From positions 1 to 54,565 of the forward strand of contig JBBRWV010000005.1 in the NCBI GenBank assembly GCA_038248985.1: a stretch of DNA of 54,565 nt, read 5' to 3'. Under the pieces are notes generated by a model, which made no database searches, was not told the DNA's origin, and worked only from the letters and a program-made list of their open reading frames with translations. Below, piece by piece: positions 15,777 to 24,035 of this stretch. Source of the stretch: JBBRWV01 sp038248985. GTDB lineage: Bacteria; Planctomycetota; Phycisphaerae; WQYP01. Made by a program: the position numbers and the translations under genes. Each line of letters opens with the position of its first letter. The stretch's first letter is position 1.

Positions 15777-16808
15777 ATGGATTCATCCGCCAAGCCCACT
15801 TTCATCTGTGTGACCCCGGTCAAAGACGAAGCATGGATCCTGGAGCGATTTCTGCGATGCGCGAGCGTGTGGGCCGATCATATTGTTATCGCGGACCAGC
15901 AATCGCGCGATGCGACACGGGAAATCGCAAGGCAGTTTGAGCGGGTGCGGTTGATCGACAATCCCATTCCTCGGTACGATGAAGCTGGGCGTCAAAAGCT
16001 TTTGCTGGAGGCGGCGAGGAAGTTGCCGCTGGTGGCGGAGACGAACAAGCGGCTGATTATGGCATTGGATGCAGATGAGGCGTTGACGGGGAATTTTCTT
16101 AGGAGCCCCGAATGGATGACTGTGCAAAACGCCGGACCGGGTAGTGTGATCTGCTTCAATTGGGTGAATATTCGGCCGAATTTTCGGTCGGGGTGGATAC
16201 CCGAGGTCGATTTGCCATTGGGGTATATGGATGACGGGGCGGAACATCAGGGGACGGTCCTGCACAACTGGCGGGTACCGACACCGGCGGGAGCGCCGCG
16301 AATTGTTTGTCATGACATCAAGATTTTGCATTATCAGTACTCAGATTGGCAGCGAATGAAGAGCAAGCATCGGTGGTACCAGTGTTTTGAGCGTATCACT
16401 AACCAACAGAAATCGGCGATTGACATATTTCGACAATATCACCATATGTACGCGGTGCCCGACAAACAAGTTGCCAACATTGATCCAAAATGGTTTCAGA
16501 TCTATAGCGATATGGGAATCGATATGACCTCGGTCACGAAACAAACAAGCTACTATTGGGATGTGCAGATTGCTGACTGGCTGAACGAGCACGGTGCGGA
16601 GAAGTTTGCACAATTGGATATTTGGCAGGTGGATTACGAAGCCGTTTTTATGGCGGCGCATGATGTTGGGCCGGCACAGAGCCTTCAGGATCCGCGGACA
16701 CCGGAGCAGCGTGAGACGATCGCGTGGCTGCGCAAAACACAGGCTGTTGCGGCGGTCGACACTGCGGTACAGGCACATGAAGTTAAATTGAAAGAGGCGG
16801 GATGGTGA
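15777..16808 (+). CDS. Glycosyltransferase, GT2/GT-A-like
   Basis: A 343-residue soluble protein starting MDSSAKPTFICVTPVKDEAW, with AGGAA seven bases before the ATG. The N-terminal half has GT-A features: an early strand and VKDEAWILERFLRCASVWAD, the strand HIVIADQQSRDAT, and the metal- and donor-binding LIMALDADEAL around residues 92-102 (the DxD-like motif). This pattern is that of family 2 enzymes acting on sugar nucleotides at the cytoplasmic side. The C-terminal half (about 190-343) is aromatic-rich and not recognised. It opens a three-gene block with the methyltransferase that overlaps it by seven bases, so it probably adds a sugar to a surface glycan. Donor and acceptor are unknown. 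Confidence 0.82.
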   Translation: MDSSAKPTFICVTPVKDEAWILERFLRCASVWADHIVIADQQSRDATREIARQFERVRLIDNPIPRYDEAGRQKLLLEAARKLPLVAETNKRLIMALDADEALTGNFLRSPEWMTVQNAGPGSVICFNWVNIRPNFRSGWIPEVDLPLGYMDDGAEHQGTVLHNWRVPTPAGAPRIVCHDIKILHYQYSDWQRMKSKHRWYQCFERITNQQKSAIDIFRQYHHMYAVPDKQVANIDPKWFQIYSDMGIDMTSVTKQTSYYWDVQIADWLNEHGAEKFAQLDIWQVDYEAVFMAAHDVGPAQSLQDPRTPEQRETIAWLRKTQAVAAVDTAVQAHEVKLKEAGW

Positions 16809-17608
16809 GCGGTTCCACATCGTGTCCGCTGTGCGGCGGAACTATGCTGCTGACCGCGGTGGAAACGCCGACGTGGCGGGTGCGTGCTTGCGAGAGTTGC
16901 ACCAATGCGTGGACGGAGCCGGCCCCGGGTAGCATCGACTATGCAGCGGCGAATTTTCACGAGAAGACGGCGTCACGGCGAGGTGAGGGGAAGACCTTTG
17001 GTAACTTGCCGCCGCAATGGCAGAAAAGTCGCGATATGCAAGTCGGGTTGCTGCAACGCTATCTACCGAGCGGTGCCAAAGTGCTGGAAATAGGCTGTGG
17101 CGAGGGCATATTGCTGGAACGGTTGGCCGGGTCGGGGTTTGCCGTAACGGGGATCGAGCCGAGTCAGACGGCCTCGGGAAATGCGCGGGCGGCGGGGTTG
17201 AATGTGGTTACGGGATACTTCCCACATGCGCATATCACAGGGAAGTTTGACTGCGTGATTTTGTCGCATGTGTTGGAACATCTAGAAAATCCGCGAGAGA
17301 TTCTGGAGCGTGCGTGTGCAATTGCACCGCGGATTTTGCTGGTTCAGACGCACTGGCTGGGAGTCATGCCGCAGCGCTATCGGGACAAGTGGTACGCGTG
17401 GCTGCCGGAGCAGCATTTCTGGCATTTCACACCGCGCGGGCTGGAGACGCTTCTGACACCGATGAACTATCGCACCGAGGCCGTCGAGTATTCGTCGCTG
17501 GTGCATACCCGACCCGATGGGACGCTCAATCAGTTTTCCACCGTTGCGCTGTCAACGCCTAGTGGCGGAGATCAATTCCACCACCTGTTCCAGCGCGCGG
17601 AGAGATGA
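16802..17608 (+). CDS. SAM-dependent methyltransferase with N-terminal zinc ribbon
   Basis: Class I methyltransferase of 268 residues. The first 35 residues hold two CxxC pairs, CPLCGG and CESC, a probable zinc ribbon. The Rossmann core begins near residue 93: VLEIGCGEGILLERLAGSG (SAM-binding motif I), GIEPSQ (motif II acidic residue) and FDCVILSHVLEHLENP (motif IV). The HVLEHL form is typical of the Methyltransf_23 family seen in sugar and small-molecule methylation in glycan clusters. Its ATG lies seven bases inside the preceding GT gene, and the next gene starts two bases after its stop. The three are therefore one translationally coupled unit. Confidence 0.88.
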   Translation: MVSGSTSCPLCGGTMLLTAVETPTWRVRACESCTNAWTEPAPGSIDYAAANFHEKTASRRGEGKTFGNLPPQWQKSRDMQVGLLQRYLPSGAKVLEIGCGEGILLERLAGSGFAVTGIEPSQTASGNARAAGLNVVTGYFPHAHITGKFDCVILSHVLEHLENPREILERACAIAPRILLVQTHWLGVMPQRYRDKWYAWLPEQHFWHFTPRGLETLLTPMNYRTEAVEYSSLVHTRPDGTLNQFSTVALSTPSGGDQFHHLFQRAER

Positions 17609-17609
17609 C

Positions 17610-18632
17610 ATGAAACGTGTGCTGGCGCTTTCATGCGATGCCAAGTTTTTTAGACATGCACAAGAACTGATTTCCAGCGTGCACAAGACCAGCAGGCGGT
17701 TAGTAGATGAGATTCTATTTTTTGACCTGGGGCTGACGGGGGAGCAGCGAGATACGCTGACTGGATCAAATTTTCATGTTATGGGCTACCCGACGTGGCT
17801 GACGGAGCGTCTTTATCCTGATTTTCTCAGCCCGCGGATGTTTGCATGGAAGACGTTTGTGTTGGTGGAAGCAGCCAAACATGGGGACTTGGTATTGTAT
17901 GCAGATAGCGCGTGCGTTCTGCTGAACTCGCTGGCTCCGATTTACGAGATTATTGAGCACGATGAAGTCTTTATGATCCGAGATGTGCAACGCAACGATG
18001 AGCGCACCCATGAGGCGTGTTTTGGGATCATGAACGCCACGCTGGCGGAACGTGGTGCCAGCCAGATTGATGCGGGAGTACTGGGGTATAGTTCGGGGGG
18101 ACGTTTTGCGGGGATCTTCGCCGAGGCTTTTGAGTTTGCAAAATATCGCAACTGCATTTTTGGTGATGCGACGACCCACCGCCATGACCAATCCATCTAT
18201 TCGATCTTGGCGGCTCGTTATGCTGTGCCATCCCTGCATGCTTACGGTGATTTTGTGCACTGGAAGGGAATTGAGTCGCGCGAACAGATTGTGTGGCAGC
18301 ATCGAGGGAAATGGCCATTTTTCAAGCGATTTGCCGAGCGAGCGGCGATCCTGAGCCCTGCGCGTATCGCAATATATGGCGCGGGCAAACATACGGAGCG
18401 CTTTCTGGCAACCTTCCGCAACTTGGCGGAGCCGCGGCACCGCGTGGTGGGGATCCTGGATGATTCGCCAAGAGCAGAAAGCTTCGCAGGGGTGCCGATC
18501 TTGCAAACGATGGCGTGGCAGCAACTACAAGCCGATGTCATCGTGCTTTCGAGCGATGCCCATGAAGAAGCGATGTATTTGAAATTTGGGGAGATTGCGC
18601 CACAAATGGCTATTTGGCGTATATATAGCTAG
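17610..18632 (+). CDS. Glycosyltransferase-like protein with C-terminal GAGKHT nucleotide-binding module
   Basis: A 340-residue protein from the ATG at 17610, two bases after the previous stop. The N-terminal 240 residues (MKRVLALSCDAKFFRHAQEL..., with LVLYADSACVLL as a DxD-like site near 92-103 and a later DQSIYSILAA) resemble GT8-like retaining transferases that act on nucleotide sugars. The C-terminal 85 residues form a separate Rossmann-like module: IAIYGAGKHTERFLATFR, then VVGILDDSP and VIVLSSDAHEEAM. The same module ends the GT2 protein at 22944-24035. Such modules occur at the end of various glycan enzymes and probably bind a nucleotide. Family assignment of the N-terminus is moderate and the shared C-terminus is clear. 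Confidence 0.78.
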   Translation: MKRVLALSCDAKFFRHAQELISSVHKTSRRLVDEILFFDLGLTGEQRDTLTGSNFHVMGYPTWLTERLYPDFLSPRMFAWKTFVLVEAAKHGDLVLYADSACVLLNSLAPIYEIIEHDEVFMIRDVQRNDERTHEACFGIMNATLAERGASQIDAGVLGYSSGGRFAGIFAEAFEFAKYRNCIFGDATTHRHDQSIYSILAARYAVPSLHAYGDFVHWKGIESREQIVWQHRGKWPFFKRFAERAAILSPARIAIYGAGKHTERFLATFRNLAEPRHRVVGILDDSPRAESFAGVPILQTMAWQQLQADVIVLSSDAHEEAMYLKFGEIAPQMAIWRIYS

Positions 18633-18653
18633 CGCGTTGGGGGATTCTTTGTG

Positions 18654-19400
18654 TTACCGAGGTTTGCGGACCCACCAGACGTAGCCATAGTCGAGCGTCG
18701 GTACCAAGCCGCGTTTGCCGAGGCATTCTTCGACCGCTTGTTTGACGCCGGGCCATTCTGGTTGGTCGAAATCATGGCCCGAAACTATCCCGCCCGGGCG
18801 CACGCGATCCCACCAGGCCTCAATGTCGTCGCGAACCCCCTCGTAGCCGTGATCGGCATCCACGAACACAAAATCCACTACGCGACTGAAGGAATGTGCA
18901 GCGTCGGTGGTCGTGGCGCGAAGCAGTTCCCAACGGCCCGTGCTTTCGAGATGGCCACGGGTTTTTGCGCAAAGGGCGTCGAACCATTCCTGGGTCACTT
19001 CGTCGTAGCCGTTGCCGGGCCGTAGTTTATGGAAGGCATCGACGCCGTAGAGAAAAAGATTGGGGCAGGCTTCGACAAGATGCTGGGCGTGATAACCATA
19101 GAGCACGCCGAGTTCCACGCCGACGCGAAGGCCGTACTTGCGGATCAAATTTTCCAGGACGACGAATTGGTCGTTAAAGCCCATGTTTTTTGAGAGAAGG
19201 AAGTCGACAACGCGCGTGTAGGTGAAGGGCGTTTGCGGCCAATCGAACAGCAGGTTGCGCATGCGTTGGGCGGGGGCATGGGAAGGATCGATCGCGAGCA
19301 ACTGATCCAGAAAGGTCATTGCCTGATCGTGCTGGCCGGCGGCCTTGGCGACCTTGGCAGCACAGAAAAGGGAGGAGGTGTCGACAGCAAGCATGGTCAT
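18654..19400 (-). CDS. SAM-dependent methyltransferase (Methyltransf_24-like) with TPR-like N-terminus
   Basis: A 248-residue protein. The first 50 residues form one TPR-like helical pair (AAKVAKAAGQHDQAMTFLDQ, then LLAIDPSHAPAQRM). The catalytic domain follows with VGVELGVLYGYHAQHLVEAC (motif I), FLYGVDAFHK, and DFVFVDADHGYEGVRDDIEA with HDFDQPEWPGVK. The VDADH and GGIVSGHDF motifs are characteristic of the Methyltransf_24 group found in glycan and cephalosporin-hydroxylase-like enzymes. The start ATG at 19400 lacks a strong ribosome-binding site, and the in-frame ATG at 19394 is equally possible. It lies 34 bases downstream of another methyltransferase on the same strand. Its stop is 21 bases from the convergent GT gene end. 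Confidence 0.85.
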   Translation of the reverse strand: MTMLAVDTSSLFCAAKVAKAAGQHDQAMTFLDQLLAIDPSHAPAQRMRNLLFDWPQTPFTYTRVVDFLLSKNMGFNDQFVVLENLIRKYGLRVGVELGVLYGYHAQHLVEACPNLFLYGVDAFHKLRPGNGYDEVTQEWFDALCAKTRGHLESTGRWELLRATTTDAAHSFSRVVDFVFVDADHGYEGVRDDIEAWWDRVRPGGIVSGHDFDQPEWPGVKQAVEECLGKRGLVPTLDYGYVWWVRKPR

Positions 19401-19434
19401 AACAGCACCAATTCAAGTCCAATTCAGGTCGTCT

Positions 19435-20424
19435 TCAGGCTTTGATGCGGCCAATAAAGTAGTGACAAATATCCCGGTGCTGCAAATGGGTGACATCGCG
19501 GAAGCTGTTGTGAAACAGCGATTCGTAGTGCTGCGCGAGGGTGGAGGTGAGGTAGCTGTCGATCATGCGAATGGGATGTCCGGCATCATAAGTCTTGGTG
19601 GCACGCAGCGCTTCGAGAGTCGTGGTTACATCAGCGAAAACAAAAACTCCCTCTGGCTTCAGCAGAGCGCGGATGTTGGCGAAAATCCGGGGAATGTCGA
19701 AACAATGCTCGAGCACGTTCACCATAACCACCATGTCATACTTAACAGCGGGAGTAAAGCATTCAATTGGCGAAGCTAAGGTGCGGACGGATTGGCTCAC
19801 TAATTGATGTTTTGGATAGGTGCAGTGCGGATGGGTCAGATAGCTGTCAATCAGGGGGTCCAGCAAGTCGATCTGGCCGGTCACTTTCACCAGCGGCAGA
19901 ATCAGGCGCAGGTTGGTGAACGGGCCGCAGCCCAGTTCGATCACATTGTCGAACTGTCGACGGGCGATGGTGCTGTAATTGCCAAATTGTTGTTTATGGA
20001 ACTCGTTGCGGTCATCGAGGGCACCGAGGTTTTGTTCCATCCAGGTTTTGCGTTCATAGCGTTGGGCCTCCTGCCAGCGCGAGGAGTCAACCTGGAGGAT
20101 GCCATCGGTGGTGAGGAAGCGGGAATCATTTTTCTCCGCCAGTTTTTGGGCGGCGGCGGGGCCGTGGTATTCGCGAATGGAATCATCTACAAAATAGTGA
20201 TACTGATCCTGCTCCTGCCATTCGCGGAGTTTCCAGGACGGAGCCAGTTTGTGCTCAACGAGAAGGGCCTTGGCCCGCGCATGATGGGGATCGGCCAGAA
20301 GAATCTGTTCGAGCAAACGGCGGGCCTCCCCTGTTTGGGCTGCCGCAAGTCGCGTTTCGGCCTGCGCGAGGAGAGCGGCGATATCGGGAGGAGTGGAGAC
20401 AGCCGGTGATTGCAACGTAGACAT
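19435..20424 (-). CDS. SAM-dependent methyltransferase with TPR-like N-terminus
   Basis: A 329-residue protein. Residues about 14-58 form a TPR-like pair (ALLAQAETRLAAAQTGEARR, then ILLADPHHARAKALL). The methyltransferase core begins near residue 160: FDNVIELGCGPFTNLRLILP (motif I), IDLLDPLIDSY (acidic motif II), and YDMVVMVNVLEHCFDIPRIF (motif IV). The VNVLEH form is a Methyltransf_23/11 hallmark. A middle segment of about 90 residues with HKQQFGNYSTIARRQ precedes the core and may recognise a glycan acceptor. Upstream at 20460-20477 is an inverted repeat with the cluster's GTCGATA motif. It is the first gene of a two-gene unit with the Methyltransf_24-like protein. Confidence 0.85.
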   Translation of the reverse strand: MSTLQSPAVSTPPDIAALLAQAETRLAAAQTGEARRLLEQILLADPHHARAKALLVEHKLAPSWKLREWQEQDQYHYFVDDSIREYHGPAAAQKLAEKNDSRFLTTDGILQVDSSRWQEAQRYERKTWMEQNLGALDDRNEFHKQQFGNYSTIARRQFDNVIELGCGPFTNLRLILPLVKVTGQIDLLDPLIDSYLTHPHCTYPKHQLVSQSVRTLASPIECFTPAVKYDMVVMVNVLEHCFDIPRIFANIRALLKPEGVFVFADVTTTLEALRATKTYDAGHPIRMIDSYLTSTLAQHYESLFHNSFRDVTHLQHRDICHYFIGRIKA

Positions 20425-20459
20425 TTCGGATCCATCCGTAAGTACGCCTTCCGTGGAGT

Positions 20460-20477
20460 GTCGATAGGTTTATCGAC
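20460..20477. promoter_or_regulatory. Inverted repeat GTCGATA-GGTT-TATCGAC, candidate operator or promoter element
   Basis: A perfect seven-base inverted repeat with a four-base spacer, 36 bases upstream of the 20424 start codon and downstream of the 20512 stop. The octamer TTATCGAC (20470-20477), or its complement, recurs upstream of other genes of the cluster. On the minus strand GATAAA could also serve as a -10 element. Confidence 0.45.
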
Positions 20478-20511
20478 CGCGATGCGTCTGGTACAACAGC
20501 GAAAAGTGACG

Positions 20512-22863
20512 TCAACTGCCGGCAAGTCCGGCCGCAATTCCCGCAAGAAATTGCTTCCAGCGGGTATCAAAGCTGAATTTTTCCACAACTGCCTGGCGCA
20601 GGGCCGCGGCAATTTCCTGGCGTAAAGGCTCATCTTTGAGAAAGCGATCGGCCATGGCCGCGAAGGAGGGGCGATCGGAGAAGGCGATGTCAGCGAAGTG
20701 CGGCAGAGAACTTGCCGCGGGCAGATCGGGAAAGGCGATCAGGCCGCGGAGGAATTCTTCGGGCCGAGAAATATTACCGTTGGCATCCCTATGAAGTTGT
20801 TCGCGAACGAGGCACCAGGCGTTGATGGTCACCTCGTCAGTTGATTGTTCAAGCATACGGAGGCTATCGAGTTTGCCATTGCGCGCGAGATGGGCCAGGT
20901 GAAGGCGGGCTGAGACCCCTTTAGGGGTACCGTCATAGGCGGTGCGATGGGTAAGGAAAAAGCCTCCGGCGGCGAGGCCGTCGAGCGCGCGGGAATGGAG
21001 AAAGCCGGTTTCGATAATCTGCAGATTGATGCGGGAGGCCTGATAGATGGCCGACAGTTCATCGCCCTGTTGGGCAGACCCCGCGGCGTAAGGAGAGAAA
21101 CGCGGATGCGTCTCCCAGCCTTGACCGAAGAGGCGGAGTTTCAGAGAGTGTGAATCTACATACTCGGCAACCCAACTGAGAATTGCATGTCGAAAGGCGC
21201 GATCGGCCACGGTGAGGGCGTTCATGACAATTTCATCGCGTGCTTGCGCGGGGAAGGTGATGTGCCGATCATGTTCAAACTCGATCACCAAGGTATAGGC
21301 GCGGGAGCTGGTCCAGCCTTGGGGATCTGCCAGGATGATGTCGGTCAAGGTGATAAACGCATCGAGGGAATTGTGTTCCGCAAACCGCGCAGCAAGGGAG
21401 TGTCGAAGCGATTCGGGTGTTCCGCTGGCATTGGAAACGTACGAAAAATCGCAGCCAAATTTTGCCAGATCGGCGGATGAAAGAGGCCGGGGCGTGTAGC
21501 GATGCGTGGCCGAGGCGAGGTGGCAGAAGATGCAGTTTGGCCGCGGCCAGCCGAGATAAACGAACCCGTGAAAAGCGGCATGACCGGCGACATACGTTAG
21601 TGCGTCAAGGGATGCCCGGGCCTCCGGCGTGCGCATGCAAGGAAGGTTGTCCTGATCCCAGGAGAGGTAGGGAATGGCCTTCGGAATCCGAGGATTCTCG
21701 TGGCGCAGGCGGGAAATCTGCAGGATCAAATCCGGATGGTGCTGATCGATCAATCGTTGAAAGGGGTTTTCCAACGATTGATCGTCGGACTCGATTGCGA
21801 GGAGGAAGTCATGCCCGGCGGCGGTTATGGCGGTCTGCAATTCGCGCATCGAATGCTGGAGGACGCTGGAATAGCGAGTCGTGATGCCGAGGACTTTCAA
21901 GCGGGATTTGCCGGTGAGCGCCTGGGAGAAGCGCTCGCGCCAAGCGGCATGAGGGATACGGGCGTAGTAAACGTCAATGGCGGATTTGCGAGCCTTCATC
22001 TGGGCTTCGCGCTCCGCATGGATGCGTTCACAGTGGGCCTGGAGGTGGAGGGGCGCGCGGGGACGCAGAACGTCGGTGATGTAGCGTTGTGGCGGCGACC
22101 AATCGGGATTTTCCTGCAAGGCGGAATGAAAATCGGCGAGCACCTGATCGGGGGAGGCACCAAGGAATAGCCGAAAGCGCGGCGAACGCAGGAGCGGTTG
22201 AAAATCGTGCAGATGAAAGAGCATCGCCAGGGCCAGCGGATCGGGTTCGAGCAGGTAGAGGGCGCAGCTATAGGTGAGAAAGGAGAAGGCCGTGGTATCG
22301 GCGATGCGCTGCATGAGCCAGCCATAGCCTGCGCCATCAAAGGCGATGGGGGCGGGAACGGGGGTTTGCGATCGGTCGAAATTCCAGACGGACTCAATGG
22401 CGCGATGGTTGGACAGTCCCTGCAACCAGCCGTTGTGAATGAGTGGCTCGGCGACGGTACGAACATGCAAATTACCGTCCAGTGAGGCGTGCAATTCATA
22501 GTTGGGCAATTCGGCGGCGGCGGTCTTGATCAGGGATACGGCCGCAGGAAAACGGGACTCAAGGGCGGTCAGGTTGGCTTGGAATCTGCGGGCGCGGGAC
22601 GTCCAGGGAATCTGTCCACTGGTGGACGGAGCATCGGTCAACGAACCGATAGCGGGCACCTGACTTGCGAGCACGGGGTGCGTGAGACGTTTGGCGGCGG
22701 CAGAAAGCCCCAACGTGGTCAGGGCGCGAAAATAGTGGAGCACGGCGGCTCCGTCCTCGGCGTTGGCTGCCAGTAGTGAAGATGAGGCATCCGTCACGGC
22801 GTAGGGATCGCGTTGGACATCCGCGATGGCGAGAAGTTTGCGCAGTGTGTCAGTCGATAGCAT
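20512..22863 (-). CDS. Large glycosyltransferase, CgeB/Glyco_trans_1_2-like
   Basis: A 783-residue protein with three parts. The N-terminus (about 1-70) is helical and TPR-like. The middle (about 70-330) has no recognisable family. The C-terminal half is GT-B-like: SRLKVLGITTRYSSVLQHS starts a Rossmann domain, and INLQIIETGFLHSRALDGLAAGG followed by FFLTHRTAYDGT matches the nucleotide-sugar-binding region of the YkvP/CgeB (Glyco_trans_1_2) family. The segment MADRFLKDEPLRQEIAAALR near the C-terminus fits the usual terminal helix. These proteins typically glycosylate flagellin, spore coat or other surface components. It is divergent from the GT2 at 22944. The middle domain is unidentified. Confidence 0.8.
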   Translation of the reverse strand: MLSTDTLRKLLAIADVQRDPYAVTDASSSLLAANAEDGAAVLHYFRALTTLGLSAAAKRLTHPVLASQVPAIGSLTDAPSTSGQIPWTSRARRFQANLTALESRFPAAVSLIKTAAAELPNYELHASLDGNLHVRTVAEPLIHNGWLQGLSNHRAIESVWNFDRSQTPVPAPIAFDGAGYGWLMQRIADTTAFSFLTYSCALYLLEPDPLALAMLFHLHDFQPLLRSPRFRLFLGASPDQVLADFHSALQENPDWSPPQRYITDVLRPRAPLHLQAHCERIHAEREAQMKARKSAIDVYYARIPHAAWRERFSQALTGKSRLKVLGITTRYSSVLQHSMRELQTAITAAGHDFLLAIESDDQSLENPFQRLIDQHHPDLILQISRLRHENPRIPKAIPYLSWDQDNLPCMRTPEARASLDALTYVAGHAAFHGFVYLGWPRPNCIFCHLASATHRYTPRPLSSADLAKFGCDFSYVSNASGTPESLRHSLAARFAEHNSLDAFITLTDIILADPQGWTSSRAYTLVIEFEHDRHITFPAQARDEIVMNALTVADRAFRHAILSWVAEYVDSHSLKLRLFGQGWETHPRFSPYAAGSAQQGDELSAIYQASRINLQIIETGFLHSRALDGLAAGGFFLTHRTAYDGTPKGVSARLHLAHLARNGKLDSLRMLEQSTDEVTINAWCLVREQLHRDANGNISRPEEFLRGLIAFPDLPAASSLPHFADIAFSDRPSFAAMADRFLKDEPLRQEIAAALRQAVVEKFSFDTRWKQFLAGIAAGLAGS

Positions 22864-22902
22864 GGCGGAAGTATAAGGAGATTCAGGGTTTTTGCCTGTG
22901 AT

Positions 22903-22933
22903 TTATCGACGAAGATTTCCAATCGGTCGATAA
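22903..22933. promoter_or_regulatory. Inverted repeat TTATCGAC-N15-GTCGATAA between divergent glycan genes
   Basis: A perfect eight-base inverted repeat (22903-22910 and 22926-22933) in the 80-base gap between the divergent genes at 22863 and 22944, well placed for control of both. The same octamer appears at 15735, at 20470 and, with one change, at 40326. A regulator binding site or paired -10 elements are both possible. Confidence 0.5.
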
Positions 22934-22943
22934 GAAGGCGATG

Positions 22944-24035
22944 ATGCGTGATTCCTCCATACTTGTTTCGGCCATTGTAAGCACCTACAAAGGAGAGCGG
23001 TTCCTGCGGGGGTGTATGGACGACTTGATCGGCCAAACGCTCTTTGTGTCCGGCCAGTTGGAGGTCCTCATCGTTGATTCGGCCTCACCGGAAAAGGAAG
23101 CCGAGATTGCCGGCGAATTTGTGGGGCTTTATCCGGAGTACATCCGCTACATTCGCACCACGGAGCGGCAGACGCTTTACGGGGCATGGAATACGGGGAT
23201 TCGCTTGGCACGCGGGAAGTACCTGACTAATGCGAATGTGGACGATCGCCATGAGCCACGCTGCCTGGAGATTGTGGCGGCGGCCCTGGATGAGCATCCC
23301 CAAGCGGTGCTGGCTTATTGCGACAGCCATGTGAACCGCTCGGAAAACGCGTCATTTGCGGATGCGACAATCGTTGACACGCTCCGCTGGCCGGCTTTTT
23401 CCCGCCAAACACTCTTCGAGAAATGCACGATCGGTCCCCATCCAATGTGGAGAGCGGATGTTCATGCGAAATATGGCATGTTTGATGAAACGATGCGCTC
23501 CGCAGGGGACTATGAGTTCTGGTTGCGTCTGGCGGCGGGAGGTGAAACGTTCATTCACGTTCCCCAACCGCTGTCGATGTACCTGGAGAATCCGGGATCG
23601 ATATCGTTGAGCAATGCGGATTTGAGTTGGCGAGAATCGGAAGAAGCTCGTGACCGGCACTGGCGTGAGGAATGGGGAGTTCATCCTAAGTTCAGGGCGG
23701 CGTTGCCGACATTCAAGCGACTGGCGGAAAAAATCCCCGCGGATGCCCGGGTCGCGTTGTATGGCGCCGGCAAGCATACGCAGAAGTATCTTCCGCTTTT
23801 TCGTAAAATTCTAAACGCCCGCGATGCGAGGTTGGTGGCAATTTTCGATGATGCGTCGACACGCACGGACATGGACGGTATACCGGTTTTCCCCTTATCG
23901 AGGTGGTCTTTGGAAGCGATTACCGCGGTAATTCCCTCGTCGGACCAGCACGAGCCGGCATTACTGCAAAAGTTACATGGAGCCATGGGGCCCACGGTGA
24001 CGATAATTCCGTTGTACGGCAAGGAGATTCGATGA
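22944..24035 (+). CDS. Family 2 glycosyltransferase with C-terminal GAGKHT module
   Basis: GT-A glycosyltransferase of about 363 residues. The second of two adjacent ATGs (22944) is better spaced from AAGG than the first (22941). The N-terminal domain is classical: VSAIVSTYKGERFLRGCMDD, the strand LEVLIVDSASP, the donor-binding YLTNANVDDRHEP (DxD-like) and a later RSAGDYEFWLRLAAGG with the catalytic-base region. The protein ends with a Rossmann-like module, VALYGAGKHTQKYLPLFRK at about 271-289, then LVAIFDDASTR and IPSSDQHEPALL, closely matching the C-terminus of the 17610-18632 product. The following methyltransferase overlaps by four bases. It likely builds a surface glycan. Confidence 0.92.
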   Translation: MRDSSILVSAIVSTYKGERFLRGCMDDLIGQTLFVSGQLEVLIVDSASPEKEAEIAGEFVGLYPEYIRYIRTTERQTLYGAWNTGIRLARGKYLTNANVDDRHEPRCLEIVAAALDEHPQAVLAYCDSHVNRSENASFADATIVDTLRWPAFSRQTLFEKCTIGPHPMWRADVHAKYGMFDETMRSAGDYEFWLRLAAGGETFIHVPQPLSMYLENPGSISLSNADLSWRESEEARDRHWREEWGVHPKFRAALPTFKRLAEKIPADARVALYGAGKHTQKYLPLFRKILNARDARLVAIFDDASTRTDMDGIPVFPLSRWSLEAITAVIPSSDQHEPALLQKLHGAMGPTVTIIPLYGKEIR

